NCBI RefSeq assembly: GCF_010365105.1 | Contig: NZ_JAAFGZ010000001.1 | Location: forward strand, 124,001 to 188,000 | DNA: 64,000 bases | DNA from: Polaromonas sp. | Lineage (GTDB): Bacteria > Pseudomonadota > Gammaproteobacteria > Burkholderiales > Burkholderiaceae_C | Direction of reading: 5' to 3' | In this document: in pieces, positions 44,803 to 54,048 of the stretch | Layout: each line of letters opens with the position of its first letter | Position numbering within the stretch: position 1 is the stretch's first letter | Position numbers and translations under genes: made by a program | Notes under the pieces: generated by a model | Told to the model about the DNA's origin: nothing | The model's input: only the letters and a program-made list of their open reading frames with translations | Database searches by the model: none

Positions 44803-45254
44803 CCCTGGATATGCGTCAAGCCTTGCCTGCGGACATTCCAGCCGTGCTGGCCTTGTACGCCCAGCCAGATTTTGACAACGAGAAGGTGCTCGATAGCGAT
44901 GCTGCCCAGCAGGTGTTTGCGCAGTTTGTTCGCTACCCGAACTATCGCCTGTTTGTCGCCATCAAGGACAGTGCCGTGGTCGGCAGCTATGCGCTGCTCA
45001 TCATGCATAACCTGGCCCACTGCGGCACGCCATCGGCGATTGCAGAAGATGTCGTGGTGGCACCCGCCAGCCAAGGCCAGGGTATCGGCCGCCAAATGAT
45101 GGCGCACGCCTTGAGCGAGGCACGCCGCGCCGGTTGCTACAAGCTGGCCCTTTCCTCCAACCGCAAACGCACCCAGTCGCATGCGTTTTATGAATCCCTC
45201 GGCTTTGACCAGCATGGCCTTAGTTTTGTGATTGAGCCCTCATATGAACTTTGA
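44799..45254 (+). CDS. GNAT acetyltransferase inside the C-P lyase operon
   Basis: 151 residues. Acetyl-CoA motif: VVVAPASQGQGIGRQMMAHA (Q-x-x-G-x-G), and the C-terminal SNRKRTQSHAFYESLGFDQH. In E. coli phnO lies within the phn operon and acetylates aminoalkylphosphonates; this gene may do the same, but it is placed between phnJ and phnK. It overlaps phnJ by four bases and phnK by 11, so it is transcribed and translated with the operon. Sequence similarity to PhnO looks modest; I give no symbol. Confidence 0.85.
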   Translation: MTLDMRQALPADIPAVLALYAQPDFDNEKVLDSDAAQQVFAQFVRYPNYRLFVAIKDSAVVGSYALLIMHNLAHCGTPSAIAEDVVVAPASQGQGIGRQMMAHALSEARRAGCYKLALSSNRKRTQSHAFYESLGFDQHGLSFVIEPSYEL

Positions 45255-46032
45255 TATTTCTCCCCCTCCCTTGCTGCAGGTCCGTGGCGTGAGCAAACGC
45301 TACGGCGACCGCGTGGCGCTGCAGGACGTGTCGTTTGATGTATGGCCGGGCGAAGTGCTTGCCGTGGTAGGCGAGTCTGGCTCCGGCAAGTCCACCTTGC
45401 TCAATGCCATTGCCGCCCGCAGCGCGCCAGATGCTGGCAGCGTGCAGTTCCTGACGCGCCATGCGGGCTTGCAGGAGGTGTTTGCCATGACTGAGGCGCA
45501 GCAGCGCCTGCTGGCCCGTACCGACTGGGGTTTTGTGCATCAAAACGCCGCCGACGGCCTGCGTATGGATGTTTCTGCCGGCGCCAACGTGGGAGAGCGG
45601 TTGATGGGATTGGGCGAGCGCAACTATGGCCGTTTGCGCGCCACTGCCATCGAGTGGCTGGCACGGGTAGAAATCGAGCCCGCCCGCATCGATGATGCTC
45701 CCCGGACCTTCTCCGGAGGCATGCGCCAGCGCTTGCAGATTGCCCGCAACCTGGTCACCCAGCCGCGGTTGATTTTCATGGACGAACCGACCTCAGGGCT
45801 GGATGTTTCGGTGCAGGCTAGGTTGCTTGACCTGCTGCGCCAACTCACCCGCAAGATGCAACTCGCCGCCGTCATCGTGACCCATGACCTCGCGGTGGCG
45901 CGATTGCTGGCCCACCGCATGATCGTCATGCAACGCGGGCAGGTGGTCGAGGTTGGCCTCACTGACCAGGTGCTGGACGACCCGCAGCACTCTTACACCC
46001 AACTTCTTGTTTCTTCGGTACTACAGCCATGA
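45244..46032 (+). CDS. phnK: C-P lyase ABC-type subunit PhnK
   Basis: ABC ATPase-like subunit that docks on the PhnGHIJ core. 262 residues. Walker A GESGSGKST, signature FSGGMRQRLQIARN, Walker B LIFMDEPTSGLDVSVQ. The dipeptide-importer-like N-terminus PLLQVRGVSKRYGDRVALQDVS is as in known PhnK. ATG 45244 is chosen; it overlaps the GNAT stop by 11 bases and phnL by four. Confidence 0.94.
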   Translation: MNFDISPPPLLQVRGVSKRYGDRVALQDVSFDVWPGEVLAVVGESGSGKSTLLNAIAARSAPDAGSVQFLTRHAGLQEVFAMTEAQQRLLARTDWGFVHQNAADGLRMDVSAGANVGERLMGLGERNYGRLRATAIEWLARVEIEPARIDDAPRTFSGGMRQRLQIARNLVTQPRLIFMDEPTSGLDVSVQARLLDLLRQLTRKMQLAAVIVTHDLAVARLLAHRMIVMQRGQVVEVGLTDQVLDDPQHSYTQLLVSSVLQP

Positions 46033-46745
46033 CCACACCCTTGCTTCAATTGACCGGTGTGGCCAAGCGCTTCACCCTGCACAACCAAAACGGCATCGAG
46101 CTGTCTGTGCTGGACAACGCCAACCTGAGCGTGAGCGCCGGTGAATGCGTGGTGCTCGATGGCCCCTCAGGCATGGGAAAAAGTACCTTGCTCAAGATGA
46201 TTTACGCGAACTACCGCACCAGCGCGGGCTCCATTGCCGTGGCGCTGCCGGGCAGGGCGCCGCTGGAAGTGACCCAGGCCACGCCGCGCGAACTGGTGCA
46301 GTTGCGCAAGGACACCATTGGCTATGTCAGCCAGTTCTTGCGCGTCATACCACGCGTGTCCGCTCTGGACGTCGTGGCTGAGCCGTTGATGGAGGACGCC
46401 GGCGATGACCCCGAGGCTCTGGAATCTGCCCGCGAACAGGCCTGTGCCTTGCTCACCCGCCTGCGCATTCCAGAGCGCTTGTGGCACCTGCCGCCGGCCA
46501 CCTTCTCGGGCGGTGAGCAGCAGCGCATCAACATTGCACGAAACATGATTAAGGCACGTCCTTTGTTGCTGCTCGACGAGCCCACCGCTTCGTTGGATGC
46601 GGCCAACACGCAGACCGTGATCGACCTGATCTGCGAAGCAACCGCTGGGGGTACTGCCGTCGTGGGAATTTTTCATGACGTGCATGTTGGCAACGCCGTG
46701 GCGACCCGGCGCGTGAATGTCGCCGCCTTCAGGAGGGCTGCGTGA
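46029..46745 (+). CDS. phnL: C-P lyase ABC-type subunit PhnL
   Basis: ABC protein required, with PhnGHI, for the nucleosidase step. 238 residues. Walker A LDGPSGMGKSTLLKMI, signature FSGGEQQRINIARN, Walker B LLLLDEPTASLDAANTQ. PhnL resembles lipoprotein-export ATPases but lies in this operon without permeases. It overlaps phnK and phnM by four bases each, showing tight coupling. Confidence 0.94.
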   Translation: MTTPLLQLTGVAKRFTLHNQNGIELSVLDNANLSVSAGECVVLDGPSGMGKSTLLKMIYANYRTSAGSIAVALPGRAPLEVTQATPRELVQLRKDTIGYVSQFLRVIPRVSALDVVAEPLMEDAGDDPEALESAREQACALLTRLRIPERLWHLPPATFSGGEQQRINIARNMIKARPLLLLDEPTASLDAANTQTVIDLICEATAGGTAVVGIFHDVHVGNAVATRRVNVAAFRRAA

Positions 46746-47899
46746 ACACCTCCACCACGTTCAAAAACGCACGCATGGTGATGCCTGACGAAGTCGTGCT
46801 GGGCAGCCTGATTTCTGCGGATGGCCGCATAGCCCACATCGACAGCGGCAACACCTCCGCCATGGGCGCGATGGACCTGGAGGGCGACTATTTGCTGCCG
46901 GGCCTGGTGGAAATGCACACCGATAACCTTGAGCGCCACCTTATGCCCCGGCCCAAGGTGTACTGGGCCGAGTTGCCGGCACTGCTGGCGCATGACGCCG
47001 AGATTGCTGCTGCTGGGATTACCACCGTGTTCGATGCGCTGGGTGTGGGTGAGGCCGATGTGGAGAGCCTGCGCGGCAGCGCCTGGACTGGCGTGCTCAA
47101 GACACTCGATACCTGTACCAAGCAGGGCCTGCTGCGCGCAGACCATCATTTGCATGTTCGCTGCGAGCTGCCAGCGCCTAACACCATCGAGCTGTTTGCA
47201 CCTTTTCATGAGCATCCGCGCTTGTCCCTGATCTCACTCATGGACCATACGCCAGGGCAGCGGCAATGGGAAAACATCGAGCATGCCCGCGTGTACTACA
47301 CCGGGAAAAAGGGCTGGAGCCAGGAAAAGTTTGAGCGCCAGGTGGCCCATGCCCACGTTCTGCAGGCCGAGTATGCCCACCCCCACCGGCGCTACTTTGT
47401 GGACTATTGCCGCACCCACGGCATCGCGCTGGCCAGCCATGACGACACCACTGTGGCCCATGTGCAGCAAGCCCACGAAGAGGGCGCAAGCATGTCGGAA
47501 TTCCCCACCACGGTGGCGGCCGCCCGCGAAGCCCATGCGCGCGGTCTGTGCACTGTCATGGGTGGGCCCAATGTAGTTCGCGGTGGCTCGCACTCGGGCA
47601 ATGTGGCCGCCCATGAGCTGGCACGCCTGGGCTTGCTTGACATACTGTCTTCAGACTATGTGCCTGGCAGCATGCTCAGTGCAGCAGTTCGGCTGGTGAG
47701 CGACGAGGTACTGACATTGCCTCAGGCCATCGCCACCGTGACTCGTACGCCAGCACTGGCCACCGGTCTGGCAGACCGGGGCGCCTTGGCAGTCGGCTTG
47801 CGCGCCGACCTGATTCAGGTCCGCATGGCTGTGTTGCCCGATGGCGCCCGCCATGCCGTGGTGCGCGCCGTGTGGCGTGAAGGCCAGCGTGTGCTGTGA
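46742..47899 (+). CDS. phnM: RPnTP hydrolase PhnM
   Basis: Amidohydrolase-family enzyme that removes pyrophosphate from ribose 1-phosphonate 5-triphosphate. 385 residues. The metal-binding HTDNLERHLMPRPKV (H-x-D), the HDDTT block and GGPNVVRGGSHSGN are PhnM signatures. The C-terminus ends VRAVWREGQRVL. Overlaps phnL by four bases; a 98-base gap with a second PhnF-like operator then separates it from phnC. Confidence 0.95.
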   Translation: MNTSTTFKNARMVMPDEVVLGSLISADGRIAHIDSGNTSAMGAMDLEGDYLLPGLVEMHTDNLERHLMPRPKVYWAELPALLAHDAEIAAAGITTVFDALGVGEADVESLRGSAWTGVLKTLDTCTKQGLLRADHHLHVRCELPAPNTIELFAPFHEHPRLSLISLMDHTPGQRQWENIEHARVYYTGKKGWSQEKFERQVAHAHVLQAEYAHPHRRYFVDYCRTHGIALASHDDTTVAHVQQAHEEGASMSEFPTTVAAAREAHARGLCTVMGGPNVVRGGSHSGNVAAHELARLGLLDILSSDYVPGSMLSAAVRLVSDEVLTLPQAIATVTRTPALATGLADRGALAVGLRADLIQVRMAVLPDGARHAVVRAVWREGQRVL

Positions 47900-47972
47900 G
47901 TCCAGCGCCCAGTGTCACGCAAACTTCCCTGAACCTTCATCAAAGCGTCATGCACGTCATTGAGACTAAACC

Positions 47973-47982
47973 TGTCTAGACA
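47973..47982. promoter_or_regulatory. Candidate PhnF operator before phnC
   Basis: TGTCTAGACA, a perfect palindrome whose core GTCTAGAC fits GTMTAKAC. It ends 16 bases before the phnC ATG, overlapping the leader, and parallels the site before phnG. It suggests that phnCDE has its own PhnF-repressed promoter. Confidence 0.68.
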
Positions 47983-47997
47983 AATACAGAGGCCACG

Positions 47998-48858
47998 ATG
48001 GAAACAGCACTTCGAGTTCACAAGCTCAACAAGCATTTTGCCAATGGGAAACAGGCCTTGTGCGACATCAATCTATCAGTGAAAAAGGGCGAAATGGTGG
48101 CTTTGATTGGCGCCTCAGGTTCGGGAAAGTCCACCTTGATGCGACACATGGCCGGTCTGGTGGCCGCCGATGGCCAGTCGGACTCGCTGATCGAGATTGA
48201 TGGCTGCTGTGTGCAGCAAAGTGGGCGCATTCACCGCGACATTCGCCGTGTGCGTTCGCAGGTGGGCTTTGTATTCCAGCAGTTCAACTTGGTGGACCGC
48301 CTGCCTGTGTTGGTTAACGTCCTGGTGGGGCAACTGCACCGCATGCCGTGGTGGCGCAGCCTGTTCCGATTTTTCAGTGTGCAGGAAAGATCCCATGCGC
48401 TCGATGCACTAAAGCGTGTGGGTATTGCGGATTGCTACGCCCAGCGCGCATCGACCCTTTCAGGCGGGCAACAGCAGCGCGCCGCCATTGCCCGCACCCT
48501 GGTCCAAGGGGCCAAAGTAGTCTTGGCCGATGAGCCCATTGCCTCGCTGGACCCCGAGTCTTCGCGCAATGTCATGGAAATACTGGCCCGCATCAATCGT
48601 GAAGACGGCTGCACTGTCATTGTGTCGCTCCATCAGGTGGAAATGGCCATTAAATACTGCCCTCGGGTGATTGCCCTGCATCAAGGTCGTGTGGTGTTTG
48701 ATGGCTCTTCTTCACTGCTGACACCCGCGCTGCTACGCGAGTTGTATGGCGTGGATGCCCATGAAATATTGGCCGATTCTGCACCTGCGAGCGCTTCGCC
48801 AGCGCAACTTTCTCCGCGCCTGCCTTCTTGGTCTGCACCGCTGGTGCAGGCTGCATGA
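47998..48858 (+). CDS. phnC: Phosphonate ABC transporter ATPase PhnC
   Basis: 286 residues. Walker [10 protein letters not shown] (38-46), signature [14 protein letters not shown], Walker [16 protein letters not shown], and PhnC-like [17 protein letters not shown]. The C-terminal 40 residues are Pro/Ala/Ser-rich. It energises uptake of phosphonates through PhnE with PhnD. The ATG has AGAGG nine bases upstream. Followed after 29 bases by phnD. Confidence 0.93.
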   Translation: METALRVHKLNKHFANGKQALCDINLSVKKGEMVALIGASGSGKSTLMRHMAGLVAADGQSDSLIEIDGCCVQQSGRIHRDIRRVRSQVGFVFQQFNLVDRLPVLVNVLVGQLHRMPWWRSLFRFFSVQERSHALDALKRVGIADCYAQRASTLSGGQQQRAAIARTLVQGAKVVLADEPIASLDPESSRNVMEILARINREDGCTVIVSLHQVEMAIKYCPRVIALHQGRVVFDGSSSLLTPALLRELYGVDAHEILADSAPASASPAQLSPRLPSWSAPLVQAA

Positions 48859-48887
48859 ATTTTTTGAGTATTCATAGGAGTTTTTTT

Positions 48888-49844
48888 ATGCTTAAGCAAC
48901 TGTTGATCAGCACGGCCGTAACCCTGGCTTTGGGCCTGGCAAGCGCCAGTTCGATCGCCCAGGACATCAACTTTGGCATCATCTCGACCGAAGCGACACA
49001 AAATCTGAAGCAAGATTGGGTGCCATTGATCGAAGACATGAAGCGCCAGACCGGGTTCAATGTCACTGCATTTTTTGCGCCTGACTACGCTGGCATCATT
49101 GAAGGCATGCGTTTCAACAAGGTGCAGATTGCCTGGCTGGGCAACAAGTCAGCCATGGAGGCGGTTGACCGCGCCAATGGCGAAGTCTTCGCTCAGATGG
49201 TCAATGCCGATGGTACCCAGGGCTATTACTCGCACCTCATCGTCAACGCAGACAGTCCCTACAACACGCTGGACGACGTACTGAAAAATGGCAAGAACCT
49301 GAGCTTTGGAAATGGGGACCCAAACTCCACGTCCGGTTACTTGGTGCCGGGCTTTTATGTGTTTGCACAAAACAAGATTGACGCCAAGACCCACTTCAAG
49401 ATCACTCGTGGTGCCAATCACGAAGCCAACGCTCTGGCAGTGGCCAACAAGCAGGTCGATGTCGCCACCAACAACAGCGAAAACCTCGACAAGATCCAGC
49501 AGCGCTATCCTGAAAAGTTCAAGAGCATCAAGATCGTCTGGACTTCGCCGTTGATACCCCTGGACCCACTGGTGATGCGCAAAGACCTGTCGGATTCCGA
49601 CAAGGCCAAACTGAAAGCTTTCTTCTACAACTACGGCAAGACCGATGCGCGCGAGAAGGAAGTGTTGATGAAAATTTCCAAGCTCTCGGGTTTTAAAGAG
49701 TCCACCAACCGCCAGTTGCTGCCCATCCGCCAGCTTGAGTTGTTCAGTCAACGCAACAAGGCGCAAGCGGACATGTCCATGAGCGATGCGGACAAGAGCA
49801 CCCGCCTGGCCAACATCGATAAGCAACTCGCTGCTTTGAACTGA
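48888..49844 (+). CDS. phnD: Phosphonate-binding periplasmic protein PhnD
   Basis: 318 residues with a signal peptide ([25 protein letters not shown], cleavage before DINFGI). The mature part has the PhnD blocks [54 protein letters not shown] and [10 protein letters not shown]. It binds phosphonates or phosphate esters in the periplasm. ATG 48888 is preceded by ATAGGAG, a good ribosome site. Confidence 0.95.
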   Translation: MLKQLLISTAVTLALGLASASSIAQDINFGIISTEATQNLKQDWVPLIEDMKRQTGFNVTAFFAPDYAGIIEGMRFNKVQIAWLGNKSAMEAVDRANGEVFAQMVNADGTQGYYSHLIVNADSPYNTLDDVLKNGKNLSFGNGDPNSTSGYLVPGFYVFAQNKIDAKTHFKITRGANHEANALAVANKQVDVATNNSENLDKIQQRYPEKFKSIKIVWTSPLIPLDPLVMRKDLSDSDKAKLKAFFYNYGKTDAREKEVLMKISKLSGFKESTNRQLLPIRQLELFSQRNKAQADMSMSDADKSTRLANIDKQLAALN

Positions 49845-49881
49845 TTTGCAGATAGCGCCTGCAAATGACGTACCTTTCGCC

Positions 49882-50688
49882 ATGCACCCAACTCTGACCT
49901 CTGCCACCCCTGCCGTGCCATTGGCCGTCATTCCAAAGCGTAGCCTGGCCTGGCATGTCTCCTGGGGACTGCTTTTGCTGTTGTTGGGCGCTTCGTGGGG
50001 AGGCGCCGACATGCGCCCGCTGGACTTGCTGCGTGACTCCGGCAACATGGCTGCTTATATGGCCGAATTTTTCCCGCCCAACTTTGGCCAGTGGCGAATG
50101 TATGTGCAGGAAATGGTCGTCACGCTGCAGATTGCCCTCTGGGGCACTGCGCTGGCCGTCATCACCGCCGTTCCCATGGCATTGATGGCTTCTGCCAACC
50201 TGGTGCCATGGTGGGTGTACCAGCCCATGCGCCGCTTGATGGATGCCAGCCGAGCCATCAACGAGATGGTGTTTGCCATGCTGTTTGTAGTAGCGGTAGG
50301 CCTGGGGCCGTTTGCCGGTGTGCTGGCGCTCTGGATTCACACCACTGGCGTTTTGGCCAAGCTGTTTTCCGAAGCGGTAGAAGCGATTGATCCCCAGCCA
50401 GTCGAAGGCATTCGCTCCACTGGCGCCAGCGCCCTGCATGAGATTGTGTACGGCGTGATTCCACAGGTCATGCCTTTGTGGATTTCGTTCACTCTGTACC
50501 GCTTTGAAAGCAATGTGCGCTCGGCTTCCGTGGTGGGCATGGTGGGGGCTGGCGGAATTGGCGTGGTGCTGTGGGACATCATTCGCGGTTTCCAGTACGC
50601 AGAAACCTGCGCCGTCATGATCATCATTGTGGGGACGGTCAGCGTGATTGACGTCATCTCTGCCCGTATCCGTAAAGTCCTGGTTTAA
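49882..50688 (+). CDS. phnE: Phosphonate ABC transporter permease PhnE
   Basis: 268 residues with about six membrane helices. The permease EAA-like loop is [20 protein letters not shown], and the C-terminal [19 protein letters not shown] is typical of PhnE. ATG 49882 is chosen over a TTG at 49846; neither has a strong ribosome site. A single phnE is present. It follows phnD by 37 bases. Confidence 0.93.
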   Translation: MHPTLTSATPAVPLAVIPKRSLAWHVSWGLLLLLLGASWGGADMRPLDLLRDSGNMAAYMAEFFPPNFGQWRMYVQEMVVTLQIALWGTALAVITAVPMALMASANLVPWWVYQPMRRLMDASRAINEMVFAMLFVVAVGLGPFAGVLALWIHTTGVLAKLFSEAVEAIDPQPVEGIRSTGASALHEIVYGVIPQVMPLWISFTLYRFESNVRSASVVGMVGAGGIGVVLWDIIRGFQYAETCAVMIIIVGTVSVIDVISARIRKVLV

Positions 50689-50704
50689 GGAAAGGTATAT
50701 CAAG

Positions 50705-51253
50705 ATGCTCACTTCTGACGAAATCATCCATCTGTTTCAAACACGCGCAAGGAGTCAGTACGGCTTTGAGGCCGTCACCCAACTCCAGCACGCACTGCAG
50801 TGCGCCCAGCTTGCCGAGCAGGCAGGTGAAGCAGATGAGACCATCGTGGCGGCATTGCTTCATGATCTGGGGCATTTGATCGCCGCTGAAAAACAAGGTC
50901 AGCGGGACGATATGCAAGCGCGGGATGACCTGCATCAGAACATCGCTCTGCCGTTTTTGCGCGGCGTGCTGCCCGATGCGACCCTCGAGCCCATACGTCT
51001 GCATGTGGATGCCAAGCGTTACCTTTGCGGCGCCGAACAGAGCTACTGGGCTACGCTGTCTCCTGCCTCTAAACGCAGCCTTGAGTTGCAGGGTGGCGCT
51101 TACTCACACGACGAGTTGGCCACATTCATGGCTCAGCCTTTTGCAGAGGAGGCCTTGCGTCTTCGCCGGTATGACGACTTGGCAAAAGTTCCAAACAAGT
51201 CGACACCCGATCTGGCCCATTACGAGAAAAAGATGTTGACTGTGCTGCTTTGA
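50705..51253 (+). CDS. HD-domain protein of phosphonate operons (PhnZ-like)
   Basis: 182 residues. The start has YGFEAVTQLQHALQCAQLAE, with Tyr19 and Glu22 placed before His29 as in PhnZ, then HD at 53-54 (AALLHDLGHL) and His57, and the block LHVDAKRYLCG. Proteins of this HDIG type are di-iron; PhnZ cleaves 2-amino-1-hydroxyethylphosphonate by oxidation, giving phosphate and glycine. The usual hydroxylase partner PhnY is not seen here. It begins 16 bases after phnE, so it is probably co-transcribed. Substrate is inferred from context. Confidence 0.85.
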   Translation: MLTSDEIIHLFQTRARSQYGFEAVTQLQHALQCAQLAEQAGEADETIVAALLHDLGHLIAAEKQGQRDDMQARDDLHQNIALPFLRGVLPDATLEPIRLHVDAKRYLCGAEQSYWATLSPASKRSLELQGGAYSHDELATFMAQPFAEEALRLRRYDDLAKVPNKSTPDLAHYEKKMLTVLL

Positions 51254-51360
51254 GCACGGCCAAGTCCAGTTCAAACGACGTGGCCCTTAACCAAAGCATG
51301 CCCTTTTCCATAAGACTCTATGTACCCTATGTGTGAGTGAGTCCAACGAAAATCGTCGCC

Positions 51361-51993
51361 ATGACCTCACATACACAAAGCGTGGGTGAAGAAATAGCCA
51401 ATAGCGTCAGTCATGGGATTGCATTGCTGGCAGTGATCGCAGCCACATGGTCTCTGGCCTCTGACCACTACAAAACCCCCGCAAGCTTCGCCGGGGCCAT
51501 GGTTTTTGCGGGAACGATGGTGTGTTTATATCTAACCTCGACCATTTACCACGCGCTACCGATCGGCCGCGCCAAACAGGTGCTCCTCAAACTCGATTAC
51601 GGCGCCATCTTCTTGTTCATCGCGGGAAGTTATACCCCCTTCGCGCTGAGTGCTCGCGACGAAGGACCCGATTGGGCATTGCTTGGGACCGTATGGTTGA
51701 TGGCCATTGTTGGCATGGCGCTGAAGATTTCAAACCGATTGAGGCAGCCTGGGCTGTCCACGGTGTTATATGTTTTGATGGGCTGGGCGGTACTGATGGC
51801 CGCGCTGCCGCTCATCGATCATCTGCCCGTGGCAAGCATGATCTGGCTGATCGCAGGCGGAATTGCCTACACCGTTGGAACCCTTTTTTTCATGATGGAT
51901 GCCCGCGTGCGCTACGCCCATGCGGTCTGGCATGGGTTTGTTGTTGTTGGGACGAGTTGTCACTACTTGGCGGTGTGCAACTTGGCGGGTTGA
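51361..51993 (+). CDS. Hemolysin III / YqfA-family membrane protein
   Basis: 210 residues with about seven membrane helices. Family signature residues: EEIANSVSHGIALLAVIAAT, STIYHALPIGRAKQVLLKLDY, FLFIAGSYTPFAL and the C-terminal HAVWHGFVVVGTSCHYLAV (His residues as in PAQR-like proteins). Bacterial members are called hemolysin III but lack proven toxin function; some influence membrane energetics. The ATG at 51361 begins MTSHTQSVGEEIAN. It is convergent with the hydrolase at 52002. Confidence 0.92.
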   Translation: MTSHTQSVGEEIANSVSHGIALLAVIAATWSLASDHYKTPASFAGAMVFAGTMVCLYLTSTIYHALPIGRAKQVLLKLDYGAIFLFIAGSYTPFALSARDEGPDWALLGTVWLMAIVGMALKISNRLRQPGLSTVLYVLMGWAVLMAALPLIDHLPVASMIWLIAGGIAYTVGTLFFMMDARVRYAHAVWHGFVVVGTSCHYLAVCNLAG

Positions 51994-52001
51994 CCACGAA
52001 G

Positions 52002-52751
52002 CTACTGCCTGCCTGACCACCGCTGGATCTTTTCAATCACCCAGCTGGGATCGTCCAGGACAAGGTCATGTCCGGCCATTGGGTGAAGCTGCATCGGGCA
52101 TTTCCAGCTAGATGAGATGGCCAGGGAACAGTTGACATGCACCAGCGCATCTTGCTTGCTGGACAAGATCAACACATCCGTATCAGGCGCCCCTGAACGG
52201 ACTCGATACCGAAGGGCCGCCACGACTTGCCTGAGCGCATTGGTCCGGCTAACGGGGTGCTTGATGCGTGCCTGAATCCAGTGATCAATGATCTGCGCGC
52301 GCTGTTCCGCCCGGTTGCTGGTCAACTCCAAAATAATGTGCTCGGCCTCCGCAGGGTCCCGGATCAGCAGGACAAGCCGCAGAAGCGGCAGGTAGTTGCG
52401 TGGCCGCATCCGGTGGTAGAAAGGGCTGAATTTACCCAAACTGCTGTTGATGAGGACGCACCCCATCACTTCACCGGAGCCTTGGTAAGACCATTCGGTC
52501 GCCACCATGGCGCCGAGCGACATGGCCAGCAAGAAGTAGGGCGGCGGATGACCGCGCCTGATGAGTTCATCGCGGCAGTACGTCACCATCGTGACGATGG
52601 ACATCGGACTGGTCATGTGGTGAAGCTCACCGTTTCCAGGCAGATCAAGACAGATCACCTTTGATCCGGGCAGGGCTTGTTCAAAATCAGCGGGGAAGCC
52701 GCCCCAATGGGCCGTTTCACGGGTCAATCCGCGCAGGAAGATCCAGAGCAT
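52002..52751 (-). CDS. Alpha/beta-fold hydrolase
   Basis: 249 residues. The frame begins MLWIFLRGLTRETAHWGGFP; the nucleophile elbow reads FLLAMSLGAMVATEW (A-M-S-L-G, with Ala in place of the first Gly), and a late His sits in HPMAGHDLVLDDP, suitable for the triad. Substrate unknown. It follows the M14 peptidase gene by nine bases on the same strand, so the two form a transcription unit. No signal peptide. Confidence 0.85.
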   Translation of the reverse strand: MLWIFLRGLTRETAHWGGFPADFEQALPGSKVICLDLPGNGELHHMTSPMSIVTMVTYCRDELIRRGHPPPYFLLAMSLGAMVATEWSYQGSGEVMGCVLINSSLGKFSPFYHRMRPRNYLPLLRLVLLIRDPAEAEHIILELTSNRAEQRAQIIDHWIQARIKHPVSRTNALRQVVAALRYRVRSGAPDTDVLILSSKQDALVHVNCSLAISSSWKCPMQLHPMAGHDLVLDDPSWVIEKIQRWSGRQ

Positions 52752-52760
52752 TTCGAGGGC

Positions 52761-53792
52761 CTAGCCATACCACTGGGCAAGCGCATCGGCATGGAGCTGG
52801 GCACGCTCTGCAGGCGCGGGCGTCCAAAGCGCGTGACCGCAAGCAGCCCTTCCCAGAAAGTCCAGCAGCCCGATATGGCGCCGCAGCACCCGGTGCTCGC
52901 GGTGCGCGATCAGGGGGTTAAACATTCCGTGGCGGGAAAACGCCTGCCTCGGGTTTTTCTTGATCCATGACCACGATCCCATCTCCAGCGTCAAGGGTAG
53001 AAAAATGCTTTCCCTATTTTGACAAGCCTGCAGATACAGGTGATCCCATAAATCGCCGTGGGCCAGATACTGAACGCTCTGCGGCTCGAAGACATACTGA
53101 TGGTGACTATAGGCTTGCAAATAAATCTCCTTGAGCGCATGCATTTCAGCCAGATGCGCGATGGGTGTTTTGGTATGCGCATACGGAAACCAGATCCGGT
53201 CTTTGAAGCCCAGTCCAGAATGGCAGTCGAGGGCAATACTGAATTTCCGAGGCAAAAGCTCAGACGTCACCACCTCACACAGGGCCTGACTTTCTTGTTC
53301 CAGAGGCTGGCCCGATTTGCCCCGATACCAGGGCAGGCCGGGGCTGATGCGCTGGCCACCGGCCAGAAAAGGCACCTTTTCAGTGGCATCGACTGGGGCG
53401 TTGCGCATCAGATCTACGCCACGCGGATTGGCCCGAGTACCCAATGCCATGCCTGCCGGATTGACGATCGGCATAAACACAAGTCGAACGCTTTCGAGCT
53501 GGCGGTGCAAGCTGGTGTCCCAGCGTAGCCGCATCACCAGGCTTTCCAGGTAGGAAATCACCACTTGGGCTCCGATGCGCTCAAGTCCATGCACACCACC
53601 AAAAAACCCAACTGATGGTGTGTCGGGACTGGGATTGCCCAGGGCGATCGCATAGATGGGATAACGCGACGCCCCTAGCCCGGAGACTTGGCGCAACAGG
53701 CTGACGTCCAGGTGCGAGCCGCCCAGTTCAATGACGTTTTCGAGCGCCGACAACTCGAGTAATGAAGGTTCACGCACCGTGTGAATCGCCAT
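52761..53792 (-). CDS. M14-family zinc carboxypeptidase-like protein
   Basis: 343 residues. Zinc and catalytic elements: GGVHGLERIG (H-x-x-E), ALDCHSGLGF (second zinc His), NPRGVDLMRN (the usual N-R pair of substrate-binding residues) and TLEMGSWSW (catalytic Glu). It lacks a signal peptide, so it is probably cytoplasmic. It may cleave peptidoglycan-related or other peptides; substrate unknown. First gene of the pair with the alpha/beta hydrolase. Confidence 0.86.
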   Translation of the reverse strand: MAIHTVREPSLLELSALENVIELGGSHLDVSLLRQVSGLGASRYPIYAIALGNPSPDTPSVGFFGGVHGLERIGAQVVISYLESLVMRLRWDTSLHRQLESVRLVFMPIVNPAGMALGTRANPRGVDLMRNAPVDATEKVPFLAGGQRISPGLPWYRGKSGQPLEQESQALCEVVTSELLPRKFSIALDCHSGLGFKDRIWFPYAHTKTPIAHLAEMHALKEIYLQAYSHHQYVFEPQSVQYLAHGDLWDHLYLQACQNRESIFLPLTLEMGSWSWIKKNPRQAFSRHGMFNPLIAHREHRVLRRHIGLLDFLGRAACGHALWTPAPAERAQLHADALAQWYG

Positions 53793-53946
53793 TCCGGCGC
53801 CCGGGATCCATCAAAAGCCGGCAACGCACCCATGAATTGCGGTCATCAGCAAAAGAGGTCGGGCAAGGCAAGACGCGGGTTGACGCAAAACCGTCACGTA
53901 AAGTGGCTATTGTTTGCAAGTCATCCATCACGCCAAGGATCCCACC

Positions 53947-54048
53947 ATGCTCTGGAAACTGTTTGATTTGCCGAAGAAACTTGACTGGATTTTTGGCAGC
54001 GACTGGATCTGCCTTGATGATGGCAAGCGTTGCGGGCTCAAAAAATGA
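53947..54048 (+). CDS. Small ORF, 33 residues
   Basis: MLWKLFDLPKKLDWIFGSDW... ending DGKRCGLKK. It has a strong ribosome site AAGGA placed seven bases before the ATG, and three Trp in the first 20 residues. The stop overlaps the next small ORF (ATGA). No family recognised. Whether it is translated is untested; the ribosome site and coupling are the only support. Confidence 0.45.
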   Translation: MLWKLFDLPKKLDWIFGSDWICLDDGKRCGLKK

